Assembly: GCA_016937015.1 (NCBI GenBank)
Contig: JAFGWT010000272.1
Coordinates: 1 to 40,820, forward strand
Source of the DNA: Deltaproteobacteria bacterium
Lineage (GTDB): Bacteria; Myxococcota_A; Polyangia; JAAYKL01
Direction of reading: 5' to 3'
DNA: 40,820 nt
In this document: positions 7,244 through 16,255 of the stretch, piece after piece
Layout: every line of letters starts with the position of its first letter
How positions within the stretch are numbered: the stretch's first letter is position 1
Notes under the pieces: model-generated
The model's input: only the letters and a program-made list of their open reading frames with translations
What the model was told of the DNA's origin: nothing
Databases searched by the model: none
Program-made: the position numbers and the translations under genes

Positions 7244-10188
7244 TGGGAGACCTCCTTTTCAGTTTGAATGGCCAGTTCCGCAAGGGTTGTGCGCAACTGA
7301 TCGCGCAAATCGAAAAGCAGATCTGCATGAACGGCGATTCGGTCCAGCACCAGAATGGCGGCCCCCTGAGTCCCGCCACCAAGAGAGATGAGCGCCTGCC
7401 ACATGGCATCGTCATCCAGTTTGATGGCAATAAAGCGTTTGGGCATATTGGGTTTCCAGGATACCGGCAGGGCATTCAAATCAAACTCTCTAAACAGCAT
7501 CCCGGACAGTCCCCGACAGGGGACGATGGTATGGGGAGGCAACCCCAGCGACTTGCACAGGGCCCCAATCGCGTGACACACCTGGTGGCCTGATGTTTTG
7601 TCCTGATTGTCTGCGGTTACCAGTACCGGCTGAAGGGATGTGACCTCTTCAAGGTTCAGGCTGCCAGGCAGCCGGCCTACCACAGCAACGAATACCGCAT
7701 TCCCGGTGTTTACCACCACTCGTCGATGTTTTATCAACGCGCTCACCAAATCGTTTTGCTCACTGCTGTAATAGAGTGCATGGCGCTTCGCCAGCCGGTT
7801 GGCGCGGGCCATTGAAATTCGGGAACCGCCCCATGTGGGAATCAGCGCTCTCGAAAAAAGCCCGCTGCCGCGAATGTTCATTTTGTCATTTTCGAGGGCG
7901 GCCTGAAGCAGACGGGCTGCCAGCGTTTCCTGTTCCAAAGTGGGTTTCATTCGGGAGGAACGCCGCATCCTGAAAATCAGAATGACAGTAACCGCCAGAA
8001 TCAGTGCCCCCGCCAAAATAAAGGCCCACATCAGATAGGGGGACAGCTTTCCGCTTTCAACCACAGACACAGGGCTTGGTGATGCGTTGTTGCCGCTGTC
8101 GTTCGAAACGGGAAAACGGGAGGCTGTGCCATCCGTGGTATCCTGATGCCCGCTGGCGGCGTCATTCGGATTCGGTGATTCTGTTGCGGCTGCGCTGGGA
8201 TTATCTGTTGGCTCAGGGGCCTGTCCGGTGGCATCCGCAACTTTCCAGCCGTCGTGATAATATTCAGCCCATGCGTGTTTTCCCTGTTCGGCTGCGCCAT
8301 TGCGTCCAACATACCCAACTGCAAGTCGGGCGGGAATTTTCACTTTTCTAAGAAGATGAACAAGAATGATGTTTTTAACGTCGCAATCGCCACGGTTTAA
8401 TGCGAACACAAATTCAAACCAGTTGCCCGGTGGCGTCGAACTGAAGAAATTGCGATACCTGTTTACGGTATCGGCGGAGGTATCATATGAGATGGTCTGC
8501 TCCACCAGTGCCGTCAGGAATGTGACCTTTTTTTCCAGTGATTTGAATTGGCGCGCCTGAACAAGAGCGCCTGTAAATGCCGAAGGCAAAGGCACGCCCT
8601 CAGGGGTTGTCGTGTACCGCTCGGGCGACGGCAATGACGTGGTCACCGGACCAGCTCGATAATGGATAACCGGAAGCGTGTCATTTCCGCCATCGTTTTT
8701 GTAAATAAACAGCCAGTCATCCTTGCTGGAGCGAACCAGTTCTCCCGCTGCCGGTGGGCTAAAGGAAACGCTGTTTCTGTCTATGTAATATCCAGTGGGA
8801 ATGGGCAGGTGATAAATCCCCCGGCCGCCATCCAGCGGCAGTGAGATGGACAGACAGTCTTCCCTGCACATGTACTCCGCAGGGATGCGATAGGGCGTCA
8901 GGCGTCCGGAATGAGCGCCGTTGTGGATGTCGAGCTGTTCAACTACCTGCGTTCTAAAGTAAAGCGATTTGTCCGCAGGTTCGTACTGCATGCTGAAGGC
9001 ATCACCGGACAGGGTGTCTGTGGTGGCTCTTTCGTAGTCACTGGAAAACGCGGCGCCGCCCCGATAGGTCGCCATAAAAGGCATCCCGACGCCATGATCC
9101 TCACTGGATGAGTCAATCATGTTCTGGAAGAGTTCGGGGAAAAAGTGGAACGCACCGGCGCCAATGGCCAGAAGAACGGCGAGTACCGGCAGTGCGGGTA
9201 GCAGTCTTCTGTTGAAATGATATGCGAAGTCCTCAATAACTGTCGAAAAAAAGTATTCCAGTCTGGCCAATAGCCCAGCCGGCGCGATATGATCCAGGTA
9301 GCGGGCGACCAGCTTTCGCATCTCGCGACTGGCAATTCGTCGGGTTTTCTGGAGCGCCGCATCATCAAACACGGACCGCCTGTCAAGGGTGACGCTGAGA
9401 CGGTTGCCATTCAGCAGATACACAGGCGCAAGCCCACTGGGGTAAGACACCGGAACCTCCGGTGAGGCGCCGTACTGCAACTCGGAAAGAGACGTACCTG
9501 ACCATACCGGCAGTCCTCTGACGTGAAGACTGACCTGCGGCGAACGACCCAGCGCGACCGCGCCCTGTACGTCACGGTAACTGAACGTGGCGGCGCATTC
9601 ACCTTCGAGGACCATTGGTCCGTCTATTCGCTTTTCGTTGAAGAATACCGCCAATGGACTGGCCGCACGGTCGTTGCGGCGCAGATACCGGCAATACCGT
9701 TTAAGTGATGCCTCCAGTTCAGCAATGCATTCGGCAGCCTTTTTCTGATCAAGTGATTTGAATGCCACAACCTGAGTGCCATGATGTTGCAGCGGCGACG
9801 CAACCGGTCGCTCGCGATCCAGCGTCTGATTGAACTCGACCCCCCAGTTTTCCTTTTGGGTTCTGGAATGAATTAATATGCTTTGGGGCGAAAACAGCAA
9901 AATGGACCAGAATCCCACCCCAAACTGGCCGGCGCTGGCGGCTTCCTTTTCCTTGCTGGATGCATACAGGGTAAACAGGTATCGTCGGGCATGGGAAAAT
10001 GCCATCCCCTCACCGTCATCGGTAAAGACAATTTTCAGTGAGCCATCCTGATAAACTGCTGAAAGGGAAATTTGCCGAGCACCCGCGTCCCTTGCATTCT
10101 GGGCAAACTCCCGAACGAAAACGTATTCGTCTTTTCCGTATCGTTTTCCTTCAGCAATGGCTCTTGACCGAAAATCCGAAAAATCCAC
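7240..10188 (-). CDS. GHKL ATPase - TM - periplasmic transglutaminase-like - TM fusion protein
   Basis: A 982-residue protein starting at GTG 10188-10186 with GGAAGGAG upstream. Residues 1-310 are an Hsp90/histidine-kinase-type (GHKL) ATPase: N-box 'VREFAQNARDAG' (Glu27, Asn31), 'DDGEGM' (57-62) and lid 'GQFGVGFWS' (87-95), all intact. A membrane helix lies at about 329-348. Residues 351-715 include a transglutaminase-like (papain-fold) core with Cys602 ('NRGDCDVKN'), His638 ('GKHAWAEYY') and Asp652 ('VADATG'), then a Pro/Ser/Asn-rich linker. A second helix lies at about 716-740, followed by a 240-residue soluble tail. Because the ATPase must be cytosolic, the transglutaminase-like domain is predicted to be periplasmic. 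There is no histidine-kinase phosphoacceptor domain. I know no named family with this order. It follows the ABC-F gene by 14 bases. Confidence 0.88.
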   Translation of the reverse strand: MDFSDFRSRAIAEGKRYGKDEYVFVREFAQNARDAGARQISLSAVYQDGSLKIVFTDDGEGMAFSHARRYLFTLYASSKEKEAASAGQFGVGFWSILLFSPQSILIHSRTQKENWGVEFNQTLDRERPVASPLQHHGTQVVAFKSLDQKKAAECIAELEASLKRYCRYLRRNDRAASPLAVFFNEKRIDGPMVLEGECAATFSYRDVQGAVALGRSPQVSLHVRGLPVWSGTSLSELQYGASPEVPVSYPSGLAPVYLLNGNRLSVTLDRRSVFDDAALQKTRRIASREMRKLVARYLDHIAPAGLLARLEYFFSTVIEDFAYHFNRRLLPALPVLAVLLAIGAGAFHFFPELFQNMIDSSSEDHGVGMPFMATYRGGAAFSSDYERATTDTLSGDAFSMQYEPADKSLYFRTQVVEQLDIHNGAHSGRLTPYRIPAEYMCREDCLSISLPLDGGRGIYHLPIPTGYYIDRNSVSFSPPAAGELVRSSKDDWLFIYKNDGGNDTLPVIHYRAGPVTTSLPSPERYTTTPEGVPLPSAFTGALVQARQFKSLEKKVTFLTALVEQTISYDTSADTVNRYRNFFSSTPPGNWFEFVFALNRGDCDVKNIILVHLLRKVKIPARLAVGYVGRNGAAEQGKHAWAEYYHDGWKVADATGQAPEPTDNPSAAATESPNPNDAASGHQDTTDGTASRFPVSNDSGNNASPSPVSVVESGKLSPYLMWAFILAGALILAVTVILIFRMRRSSRMKPTLEQETLAARLLQAALENDKMNIRGSGLFSRALIPTWGGSRISMARANRLAKRHALYYSSEQNDLVSALIKHRRVVVNTGNAVFVAVVGRLPGSLNLEEVTSLQPVLVTADNQDKTSGHQVCHAIGALCKSLGLPPHTIVPCRGLSGMLFREFDLNALPVSWKPNMPKRFIAIKLDDDAMWQALISLGGGTQGAAILVLDRIAVHADLLFDLRDQLRTTLAELAIQTEKEVSQ

Positions 10189-10202
10189 CCAGACTCCTTC
10201 CT

Positions 10203-12113
10203 TTATTGCGCCATCGCAGACTCAAGCTCATCGAGGGCCAGCAGCCACTCTTCTTCGGCAGCTTCAAGTTCGCTGGTAATCTCCTTCAATCTGGCGGTGC
10301 TGACCGCAACCATATCTGCAGGCCCTTCGTAAAACTGCGGATCGGAAAGGGTGGTCTGCAATGCCTCCTTTTCCTCGGTCAAAGCAGCCACTTTTTTCTC
10401 CGCTGCGTCCACGCATTTTTTAAGCGGTGCGACCCGGGCCCGTATTTGCGCCGCATCTCTGCGGGCATCCCTTTTGCTGACTTTGTCTCGTCCCGCAGCA
10501 TCTGTTCCGTCTTCCAAATCAGATGTGCCTGAAGTGCGTCCACCGTTGCGTGTTGACAGCAGACGTTTGCGGTACTCGTCAATATCGCCAAAAAACTGCT
10601 GACACTGTCCCGCCTCAACAAGCCACAGCTGATCGCAGGTCATCTCAATTAGACGGCGATCGTGAGAGATTAAAATCAATGCCCCTTCAAATTCGTTTAA
10701 ACCATCCATCAGCGCTGCCCGTGAATCCATATCGAGATGATTGGTAGGCTCATCCAGAATCATCAGATTGGGCCGCTGCAACGCCACCAGAGAGAGCGCC
10801 AATCGCGTTTTTTCGCCGCCGGACAGATTGCCAACGATGACCTCAGCCCGCTCCTGGCCAAATCCAAACCGGCCCAGCCAATTGCGCACCTCCGTAATGG
10901 ATGCATTGGGCATGGCCAGGTTCATCTGTTCCAGAGCGGTGATTTCCGCGTTAAGCTGATCCAGTTGATTCTGCGCGAAATAGCCGACCTGCAGTTTGCC
11001 CGACGGCACAAGTTCGCCTGACATTGGCCGGAGCTGATTGGATATCAGTTTGGCCAGTGTACTTTTGCCGTTTCCGTTTGCACCGAGCAGCGCAATCCGA
11101 TCGTCCTTGAATACGCTCAGATGCAGCTCCCGCAGTATCGGTTGGCCGGGTACGTATCCGGCGCTGACGCCGTCGAGCTTAATCAGCGGTGACGGTGAAG
11201 ACAACGGATTGGGAAATTTAAAATGCACCTGGTAACTCGATGTCATTTGCTCTGGAATCGGTCCCATTTTTTCCAGTGCCTTGAGACGGCTCTGGGCCTG
11301 TTTCGCTTTGGTGGCCTTTGCTCTGAAACGGTCGACAAACGACTGGAGATGCGCGCGGGCCGCTTCCTGTTTGGCGATGGATGCCTGTTCCAGCGCGGCT
11401 TTTTCGGCTTCAGCCCGCACATATGCGTCAAAATTGCCATTGTACAGGGTCAGTTTGCCCTGTCTGACCACCAGAATGGCATCCGCAACCGTATTGAGCA
11501 AATCCTGATCGTGGCTGACCACCAGTAGTGTGTGGGGATACTGTTTCAGATAGTTTTCCAGCCACATAATGGATTCCAAATCCAGGTGATTGGTGGGTTC
11601 GTCGAGGAGCAGCAGATCCGGTTCAGAAAAGAGCGCACCGGCCAGAGCGACCCGCATTTTCCATCCCCCCGAAAAAGTCGACAGCGGTTGTTGCTGCATT
11701 TCCTCGGTAAAGCCCAGACCTGCCAGAATGGCCGCGGCCCGTGAGGGAGCGGTATGGGCATCGATGTCATTCAGCCGCTCGTGGATATGCGCGATTTGTG
11801 CTGAATCGGTTTCAGTCTCCGCGCGTTGCAGAAGCGCAGTGCGTTCCAGATCTGATAGTAAAACCGTCTCCACCGGGGTCCTGCTGCCGGATGGTGCCTC
11901 CTGCGCAACAGTGCCAACAATACATTTTTTTTGAACGGAAATGGTTCCGCCATCGGCTTCGAGGTCACCCGTAATGAGGCGCAGCAGCGTCGTTTTTCCG
12001 CAACCGTTATGTCCGACAATCCCAACCCGTTTGCCTTTGGGAATACGGACGTCGGCAGACAGTAAAATGTCTCTGCCACCTATGGTGTAGTTGAGTTGAT
12101 TGATTTGAAGCAT
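10203..12113 (-). CDS. yheS: ABC-F family ATPase, YheS-like
   Basis: A 636-residue soluble protein with two ABC domains and no membrane part. Walker A motifs are 'GHNGCGKT' (34-41) and 'GANGNGKST' (about 344-352); signatures are 'FSGGW' (147-151) and 'LSGGEKTR' (about 430-437); both Walker B regions read 'LDEPTNHLD'. The interdomain linker 'QSFVDRFRAKATKAKQAQSR' (about 257-276) is typical of ABC-F proteins, which bind the ribosomal E site and act on translation rather than transport. Length, linker and C-terminal coiled coil (about 540-630) match E. coli YheS (637 residues) better than EttA. It sits 65 bases downstream of rapZ and 14 upstream of the GHKL fusion, so it may be co-transcribed with both. 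Uup is the main alternative assignment. Confidence 0.9.
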   Translation of the reverse strand: MLQINQLNYTIGGRDILLSADVRIPKGKRVGIVGHNGCGKTTLLRLITGDLEADGGTISVQKKCIVGTVAQEAPSGSRTPVETVLLSDLERTALLQRAETETDSAQIAHIHERLNDIDAHTAPSRAAAILAGLGFTEEMQQQPLSTFSGGWKMRVALAGALFSEPDLLLLDEPTNHLDLESIMWLENYLKQYPHTLLVVSHDQDLLNTVADAILVVRQGKLTLYNGNFDAYVRAEAEKAALEQASIAKQEAARAHLQSFVDRFRAKATKAKQAQSRLKALEKMGPIPEQMTSSYQVHFKFPNPLSSPSPLIKLDGVSAGYVPGQPILRELHLSVFKDDRIALLGANGNGKSTLAKLISNQLRPMSGELVPSGKLQVGYFAQNQLDQLNAEITALEQMNLAMPNASITEVRNWLGRFGFGQERAEVIVGNLSGGEKTRLALSLVALQRPNLMILDEPTNHLDMDSRAALMDGLNEFEGALILISHDRRLIEMTCDQLWLVEAGQCQQFFGDIDEYRKRLLSTRNGGRTSGTSDLEDGTDAAGRDKVSKRDARRDAAQIRARVAPLKKCVDAAEKKVAALTEEKEALQTTLSDPQFYEGPADMVAVSTARLKEITSELEAAEEEWLLALDELESAMAQ

Positions 12114-12178
12114 GTCATTTCTTTAACTGTAACTGATTATGAACGATGCAGTGTTACGTTCCCCATTCGTTGGTGGCG

Positions 12179-13090
12179 CTAAAGTGGATTGGCAATATCC
12201 CTGTGATACTTCTGAACCAGTCGATTCTGATTCCCATAGTACGCGGCCAGTCTTTTGGCAAACGCTACCGAACGATGATGTCCGCCGGTGCATCCAAAGG
12301 CAATGGCCACTGTGAATTTGCCCACATCAATAAATGCATCAAATGTGGGATTTATCAGTGTCACGATACCCTGAAAAAATTGTTCCGCCGCGTCGTGATT
12401 CATAACATAATTGTACACCTGTTCGTCCTCGCCGGTGAGGGGCCGCAGGTTTTCCAGATAGAATGGATTGGGTAAAAACCGAACATCGAAAACATAGTCC
12501 GCGTCTCGGGGGACGCCGTATTTGTATCCAAAACTGAATACTTTCACGTGAGAAATCTGATTGGTGTCCCGCTGCAACACCGTCTGCAAAACCAGCTGGC
12601 GCAATTGAGACGCCCGGCATTGGGTTGTGTCAATCACATGGGTGGCCAGGTCCAGGGTGGCGGCCAGTCGCCTGCGTTCCTCGGAAATCGCGCGACGCAG
12701 CGTGTACTGAGGTTCGAGCGGATGCGCCCGACGCACTTCCTTGAATCGCTTCATCAGTACATCTGTTTCGCAATCCAGATAGACCAGTGCAAAATGAATC
12801 GATTCGTCATTGAGCCGGTGCAGCGCAGTGGTGAAATCGTCGAAAAGCGTCCCCGAGCGCATGTCGCTGGCGATGGCCACGCCCTTTTTCTGTGTCGAAC
12901 CGCCCATGTACAAACGATAGAAATCCAGAATCAGCGCCGGGGGCAGATTATCCAGACAGTAATATCCCAAATCGTCGAAAACCCGCATGGCGGTAGATTT
13001 TCCGGCGCCAGACAACCCGGTGATAATAACCAGCGAAGGCGACGGGTGCGGGGTTTTTTCAACTTTGGAATCGTCGGTTTGCGGTGTCAT
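12179..13090 (-). CDS. rapZ: RNase adapter protein RapZ (YvcJ/YhbJ family)
   Basis: A 303-residue P-loop protein with Walker A 'GLSGAGKS' at about residues 25-32 and 'DLGYYCLDNLPPALI' just after, both family hallmarks. The C-terminal domain ends with the conserved 'IAFGCTGGHHRSVAFAKRLA'. In E. coli RapZ binds GlmZ/GlmY small RNAs and recruits RNase E, tuning glucosamine-6-phosphate synthase and hence cell-wall precursor supply; in other bacteria its partners are less clear. The start ATG at 13090-13088 has GGGAGG upstream. An N-terminal extension of about 17 polar residues precedes the core. It lies 30 bases downstream of the DUF72 gene; no PTS-Ntr gene (ptsN, hprK), its common neighbour elsewhere, is visible here. 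Confidence 0.93.
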   Translation of the reverse strand: MTPQTDDSKVEKTPHPSPSLVIITGLSGAGKSTAMRVFDDLGYYCLDNLPPALILDFYRLYMGGSTQKKGVAIASDMRSGTLFDDFTTALHRLNDESIHFALVYLDCETDVLMKRFKEVRRAHPLEPQYTLRRAISEERRRLAATLDLATHVIDTTQCRASQLRQLVLQTVLQRDTNQISHVKVFSFGYKYGVPRDADYVFDVRFLPNPFYLENLRPLTGEDEQVYNYVMNHDAAEQFFQGIVTLINPTFDAFIDVGKFTVAIAFGCTGGHHRSVAFAKRLAAYYGNQNRLVQKYHRDIANPL

Positions 13091-13120
13091 ACAGCCCTCC
13101 CAGTTTGCAGCTGGGCAGTG

Positions 13121-13951
13121 TCACTCTTCTTCGTCAAAGTCGTCGTCATCCGTGTAGTCGTAGTCAAAATCCGCCAAATCGTCACTGCCAAATTCATTTA
13201 GCACTTTTTTCAGGTTGCGCGCGTCGTCAAGGGCGCGGTGGGTATCAAACACGCAGAATACCTCATCCGCAGGACAATCCAGCGCAGCGGCGGCGATTTG
13301 CTCCAATTCGTAGACGCCCATGCGGGACCCGGTGGCCGCGAAGGCGCCAAATCGGAAATATGCGAGGTCAAAATCAGGGACTTCGTCGCGCAGGGGATCA
13401 ATCGCCGGTACCAGCTGATGGTCGTTGCAAAACTGTCGTATCTGTGAGGATTCCCATGGACCATGTGCTTCCCATATCAGTGGCAGCGATCCCCGTTCCA
13501 CCGTTTCGAGAAATCGGGCCATCGCGCTGACGTTTGCACTGGAGGGCGTAATGGCGGGGGGCGTGATCAGCACCAGCGCCCGGGCCCCTAACGCTTCGGC
13601 AAACTGCACCTGTCGCTGCCAGAGACTGAGGTTCTCATCTGTGACCTGGAAATGACCGTAGTTGGACAACTCGCCTTTCAGCGTGACGCCGGTTTTGGGG
13701 GGGGTGGCAAAATATCTGGACACCTGAACCGTGCACGCGGTGGTTGCCGGCAAATCTGCCAGTAAATGTTTGGCGGCCTTTTTGCCAGGCGGAATCTGAC
13801 GGGATTCAGTCATCTCAACCACATCCACGTCGGTAACCATTTTACTCTTTTTGATGGGATACCCAACTGTACCCACTGATATTTTTTCTGTCATGTTTAA
13901 GTCTGTCTGGCTTTCAATTGGTTTTGTCGCTGTCTGTCCTGATGATATCAT
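13121..13951 (-). CDS. DUF72 (YecE-like) family protein
   Basis: A protein of up to 276 residues with a DUF72-type TIM-barrel-like layout: a first strand 'ISVGTVGYP', then 'TTACTVQVSRYFATPP', 'ALGARALVLITPPAI', a 'LPLIWEAHGPWES' strand and 'AYFRFGAF' late in the fold. Biochemical function of the family is not known. Two starts are possible: ATG 13951 and ATG 13894, the second placing the first strand near the N-terminus. Neither has a strong ribosome-binding site, so the start is uncertain. The C-terminus is a striking acidic tail, with nearly all of the last 20 residues Asp, Glu or Tyr. The conserved first strand reads GTVGYP rather than the usual GTSGW, so this is a divergent member. Confidence 0.75.
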   Translation of the reverse strand: MISSGQTATKPIESQTDLNMTEKISVGTVGYPIKKSKMVTDVDVVEMTESRQIPPGKKAAKHLLADLPATTACTVQVSRYFATPPKTGVTLKGELSNYGHFQVTDENLSLWQRQVQFAEALGARALVLITPPAITPSSANVSAMARFLETVERGSLPLIWEAHGPWESSQIRQFCNDHQLVPAIDPLRDEVPDFDLAYFRFGAFAATGSRMGVYELEQIAAAALDCPADEVFCVFDTHRALDDARNLKKVLNEFGSDDLADFDYDYTDDDDFDEEE

Positions 13952-14069
13952 CTGATACCAGTACCAGGTGAGGACCCGCGCCTGTTTTCATTCGATGACT
14001 TCCCGTTCGGTGACCACTGCTGTTCGTCTGTCAGACGATTCTCAGCGGTGAGGTCCCGGTACGTCGCAT

Positions 14070-15095
14070 TCAGGGCAGGCCAACACCGGCGATAAGATAA
14101 CCACACTCAGGGCATCTGCTTTGTTTCGTACGAATTCGATTCACTCGAAAACCGGTTCTATCCACAACCACGCTTTTGCAATTGGGGCAACAGGTATTTT
14201 CGCCCTGTTTGCCCGGCATATTACCCGCATACACATATCGGAGTCCAGTGCTGATGCCAATTTCAATCGCATTTTCAATGGTTGAGTCTGCCGTGGCTGC
14301 CACATCCGTTACTTTGTATGCCGGATGGAACCTGGAGACATGCCACGGAATATCGACAGATATATCGGCAATGAGTCGAGCCATTTTTTCCAGTTCCCCG
14401 GAAGTGCTGTTCATGCCCGGGACAATGAGCGTGGTGACCTCCACCCACGTTCCGCCCCGATGGAGGGTGTCAATTGTTTGAACCGTCGCCGCCAGGTCAC
14501 CTTTGAGTATTTTTTTATAAGTATCGCCCGAGGCGCTTTTCAGGTCCACATTGGCAGCAGCGAGATGGGGGCGAAGCCTGTCCAAAGGGTCCGGATTTAT
14601 CTGGCCATTGGTAACAAATAAAATGGGCAGGTTTGCCGCCTGTGCCAGTGGTGCCACATCCAGTGCGAATTCAATGGACAGAATCGGTTCCGAATACGTG
14701 AATGCCATGGACCCGCAGTTGTGATGCCCCGCCATTTCAACCAGTTCCAGAGGCGTCCAGCTGCGAACCCGGGTGGCATCATAATGCTTTGCCAGCGGGC
14801 ACTGGGACAACGCGGCATTCTGGCAAAACGGACAAATCAGATTGCAGCCCTCCGTGCCCACCGAAAATGTCGAAGTGCCCGGCATAAAATGATTTAGCGG
14901 CTTTTTTTCGATGGGGTCCACCGCCACAGCGGCCAGACGCCCGTAAGTCAGCACTTCCAGCTGACCATCGACATTTTTTCGTGTGCCGCAACGGCCGGTC
15001 TGTTCCAGACCAATGTGACAGGTGTGCGGGCACAGCGTGCAGCGCACGAGAGAGTTATTCGACAATCCGTTACTGAATGGACTGATTTTTCCCAT
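14070..15095 (-). CDS. amrS: AmmeMemoRadiSam-system radical SAM enzyme
   Basis: A 341-residue radical SAM protein. The [4Fe-4S]-binding CxxxCxxC is 'CNLICPFC' at about residues 84-91. An N-terminal Cys cluster ('CTLCPHTCHIG', 'GRCGTRKN') and the block 'LAAVAVDPIEKKPLNHF' are typical of the AmrS/PflA-like group, and two C-terminal CxxC knuckles (CPNC, CPEC) form a zinc-ribbon-like end. The family is named for its usual neighbours AMMECR1 and Memo, neither of which is in this window. Its substrate is not established as far as I know. The start is given as ATG 15095; a GTG lies immediately before it at 15098. It heads the minus-strand gene run that continues to 5993. Confidence 0.88.
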   Translation of the reverse strand: MGKISPFSNGLSNNSLVRCTLCPHTCHIGLEQTGRCGTRKNVDGQLEVLTYGRLAAVAVDPIEKKPLNHFMPGTSTFSVGTEGCNLICPFCQNAALSQCPLAKHYDATRVRSWTPLELVEMAGHHNCGSMAFTYSEPILSIEFALDVAPLAQAANLPILFVTNGQINPDPLDRLRPHLAAANVDLKSASGDTYKKILKGDLAATVQTIDTLHRGGTWVEVTTLIVPGMNSTSGELEKMARLIADISVDIPWHVSRFHPAYKVTDVAATADSTIENAIEIGISTGLRYVYAGNMPGKQGENTCCPNCKSVVVDRTGFRVNRIRTKQSRCPECGYLIAGVGLP

Positions 15096-15179
15096 CACAA
15101 CCGAACTTTATACACCCCGTATGCGGTGATCAATGGAAATTATCCGGATTAAGTGCCAACCACTGATCATACGTCCATG

Positions 15180-15208
15180 TTGACCAAACGTTTATTTCAT
15201 ACAAAATA
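15180..15208 (+). promoter_or_regulatory. Possible sigma-70-like promoter for the FHA gene pair
   Basis: TTGACC at 15180-15185 is followed after 17 bases by AAAATA at 15203-15208, in the AT-rich gap between divergently transcribed amrS and the first FHA gene. The -35 is good and the -10 is weak; an alternative -10 could lie in TGATAAATAATATT just downstream. Confidence 0.35.
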
Positions 15209-15275
15209 GTTGATAAATAATATTGGGCGTTTAAGATCAGCAGCCTCACACTTTTTTTGGAGCACAAGAAATTTT

Positions 15276-16244
15276 ATGACCGTAAAAGCGGGCATTGTTT
15301 GCGGAAAATGTGACCAGTTGAATCCGGTTGAGAGCCGGGAATGCAACGCCTGTGGGAGTACTTTAGAGCTCTCCGCCAGTGGATCCCGAACCGCAAGCGA
15401 CTTACAATCAGACGAAAATGTCGGGCTACGAGATGTAGTTCAAGACGGGAAAGAGGATGACGCTATGGAGCAGGCAAAGCATCTGGTTTGCGGCGAATGC
15501 TATACCCCGGTTCCTTCCGGGCACAAATTCTGCGGAAAATGCGGCAGTTCGCTTGACAACAACATCATCAAAGATCCCAATTATTTTGGAGAATTGCAGT
15601 CCCCAGGCAAAGCCAAACTAATCCTCATCAAAGGTGAGGGGGTCGACGGGATGAGCTACCATCTTAATTCCACAGAACACCTCGCCGGTCGAACCCAGGG
15701 TGAGATAGTGTTTCCGGATGATCAATGGTTGTCTCCGGCCCATGCCAATTTTGTGTACGTCGAGGACAAAATAATTGTTCAGGATCAAAATAGCCTGAAC
15801 GGGATTTTTGTAGCCATCAAACAACCCACGGCTGTTCAGCCTGGCGCCACTTTCATGGCCGGTGAACAGTTGTTTCGCGTGGAATTGGTCGCCCCAGTCG
15901 AACAGAACGCTGAGGATGACGGCACGTATTTCTTCTCCAGTCCGTTTTCCGCTGGGAGTTTTCGGATTGTCCAGGTTCTCGAAGGCGGCGGAGACGGCAT
16001 GATTGTTAATCCACAGGGGGAAGCCATCACCATTGGCCGCGAAGACTGTGACATGAATTTTCCCTCGGATCCGTTTATTTCCGGCACCCATGTCAAGGTG
16101 GAAGCCAGCGGCGGCGGTATTGTCGTAACCGATTTGGGAAGCAAAAACGGCACGTTCTTGAAAATCAATAAAGAGAAGGAACTGGTCCATGGCGACTATC
16201 TGTTCCTCGGTCGTCAACTCCTCAGAGTTGAGATTACGCAATAG
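15276..16244 (+). CDS. Zinc-ribbon protein with two FHA-like domains (first of pair)
   Basis: A 322-residue soluble protein from ATG 15276; the frame stays open upstream but conserved sequence begins here. Two zinc ribbons (Cys 9, 12, 23, 26 and Cys 72, 75, 86, 89) are separated by a polar linker. Two FHA-like domains follow. In the second (about 228-320) the phosphothreonine-binding core is clear: 'ITIGREDCDMNFP', 'ISGTHVKVE', 'VTDLGSKNGTFLK'. The first (about 114-206) is more divergent: 'LAGRTQGEIVFPDD', 'LSPAHANFVY', 'QDQNSLNGIFV', with the usual Arg-Ser-His pattern partly changed. FHA domains recognise phosphothreonine on partner proteins; the zinc ribbons may bind nucleic acid or protein. 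A paralogue of the same design lies 11 bases downstream. No kinase is encoded nearby. Confidence 0.85.
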   Translation: MTVKAGIVCGKCDQLNPVESRECNACGSTLELSASGSRTASDLQSDENVGLRDVVQDGKEDDAMEQAKHLVCGECYTPVPSGHKFCGKCGSSLDNNIIKDPNYFGELQSPGKAKLILIKGEGVDGMSYHLNSTEHLAGRTQGEIVFPDDQWLSPAHANFVYVEDKIIVQDQNSLNGIFVAIKQPTAVQPGATFMAGEQLFRVELVAPVEQNAEDDGTYFFSSPFSAGSFRIVQVLEGGGDGMIVNPQGEAITIGREDCDMNFPSDPFISGTHVKVEASGGGIVVTDLGSKNGTFLKINKEKELVHGDYLFLGRQLLRVEITQ

Positions 16245-16255
16245 GAGGCCTGAAG

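Noticed and set aside
12548-13201. A 217-codon plus-strand open frame antisense to rapZ
   Set aside because: RapZ motifs on the minus strand are unambiguous, and the antisense frame has no start signal.
15276-16244. Reading the FHA protein from the upstream frame opening at 15210
   Set aside because: The extra residues have no conservation-like pattern, and the zinc-ribbon pattern begins right after the ATG at 15276.
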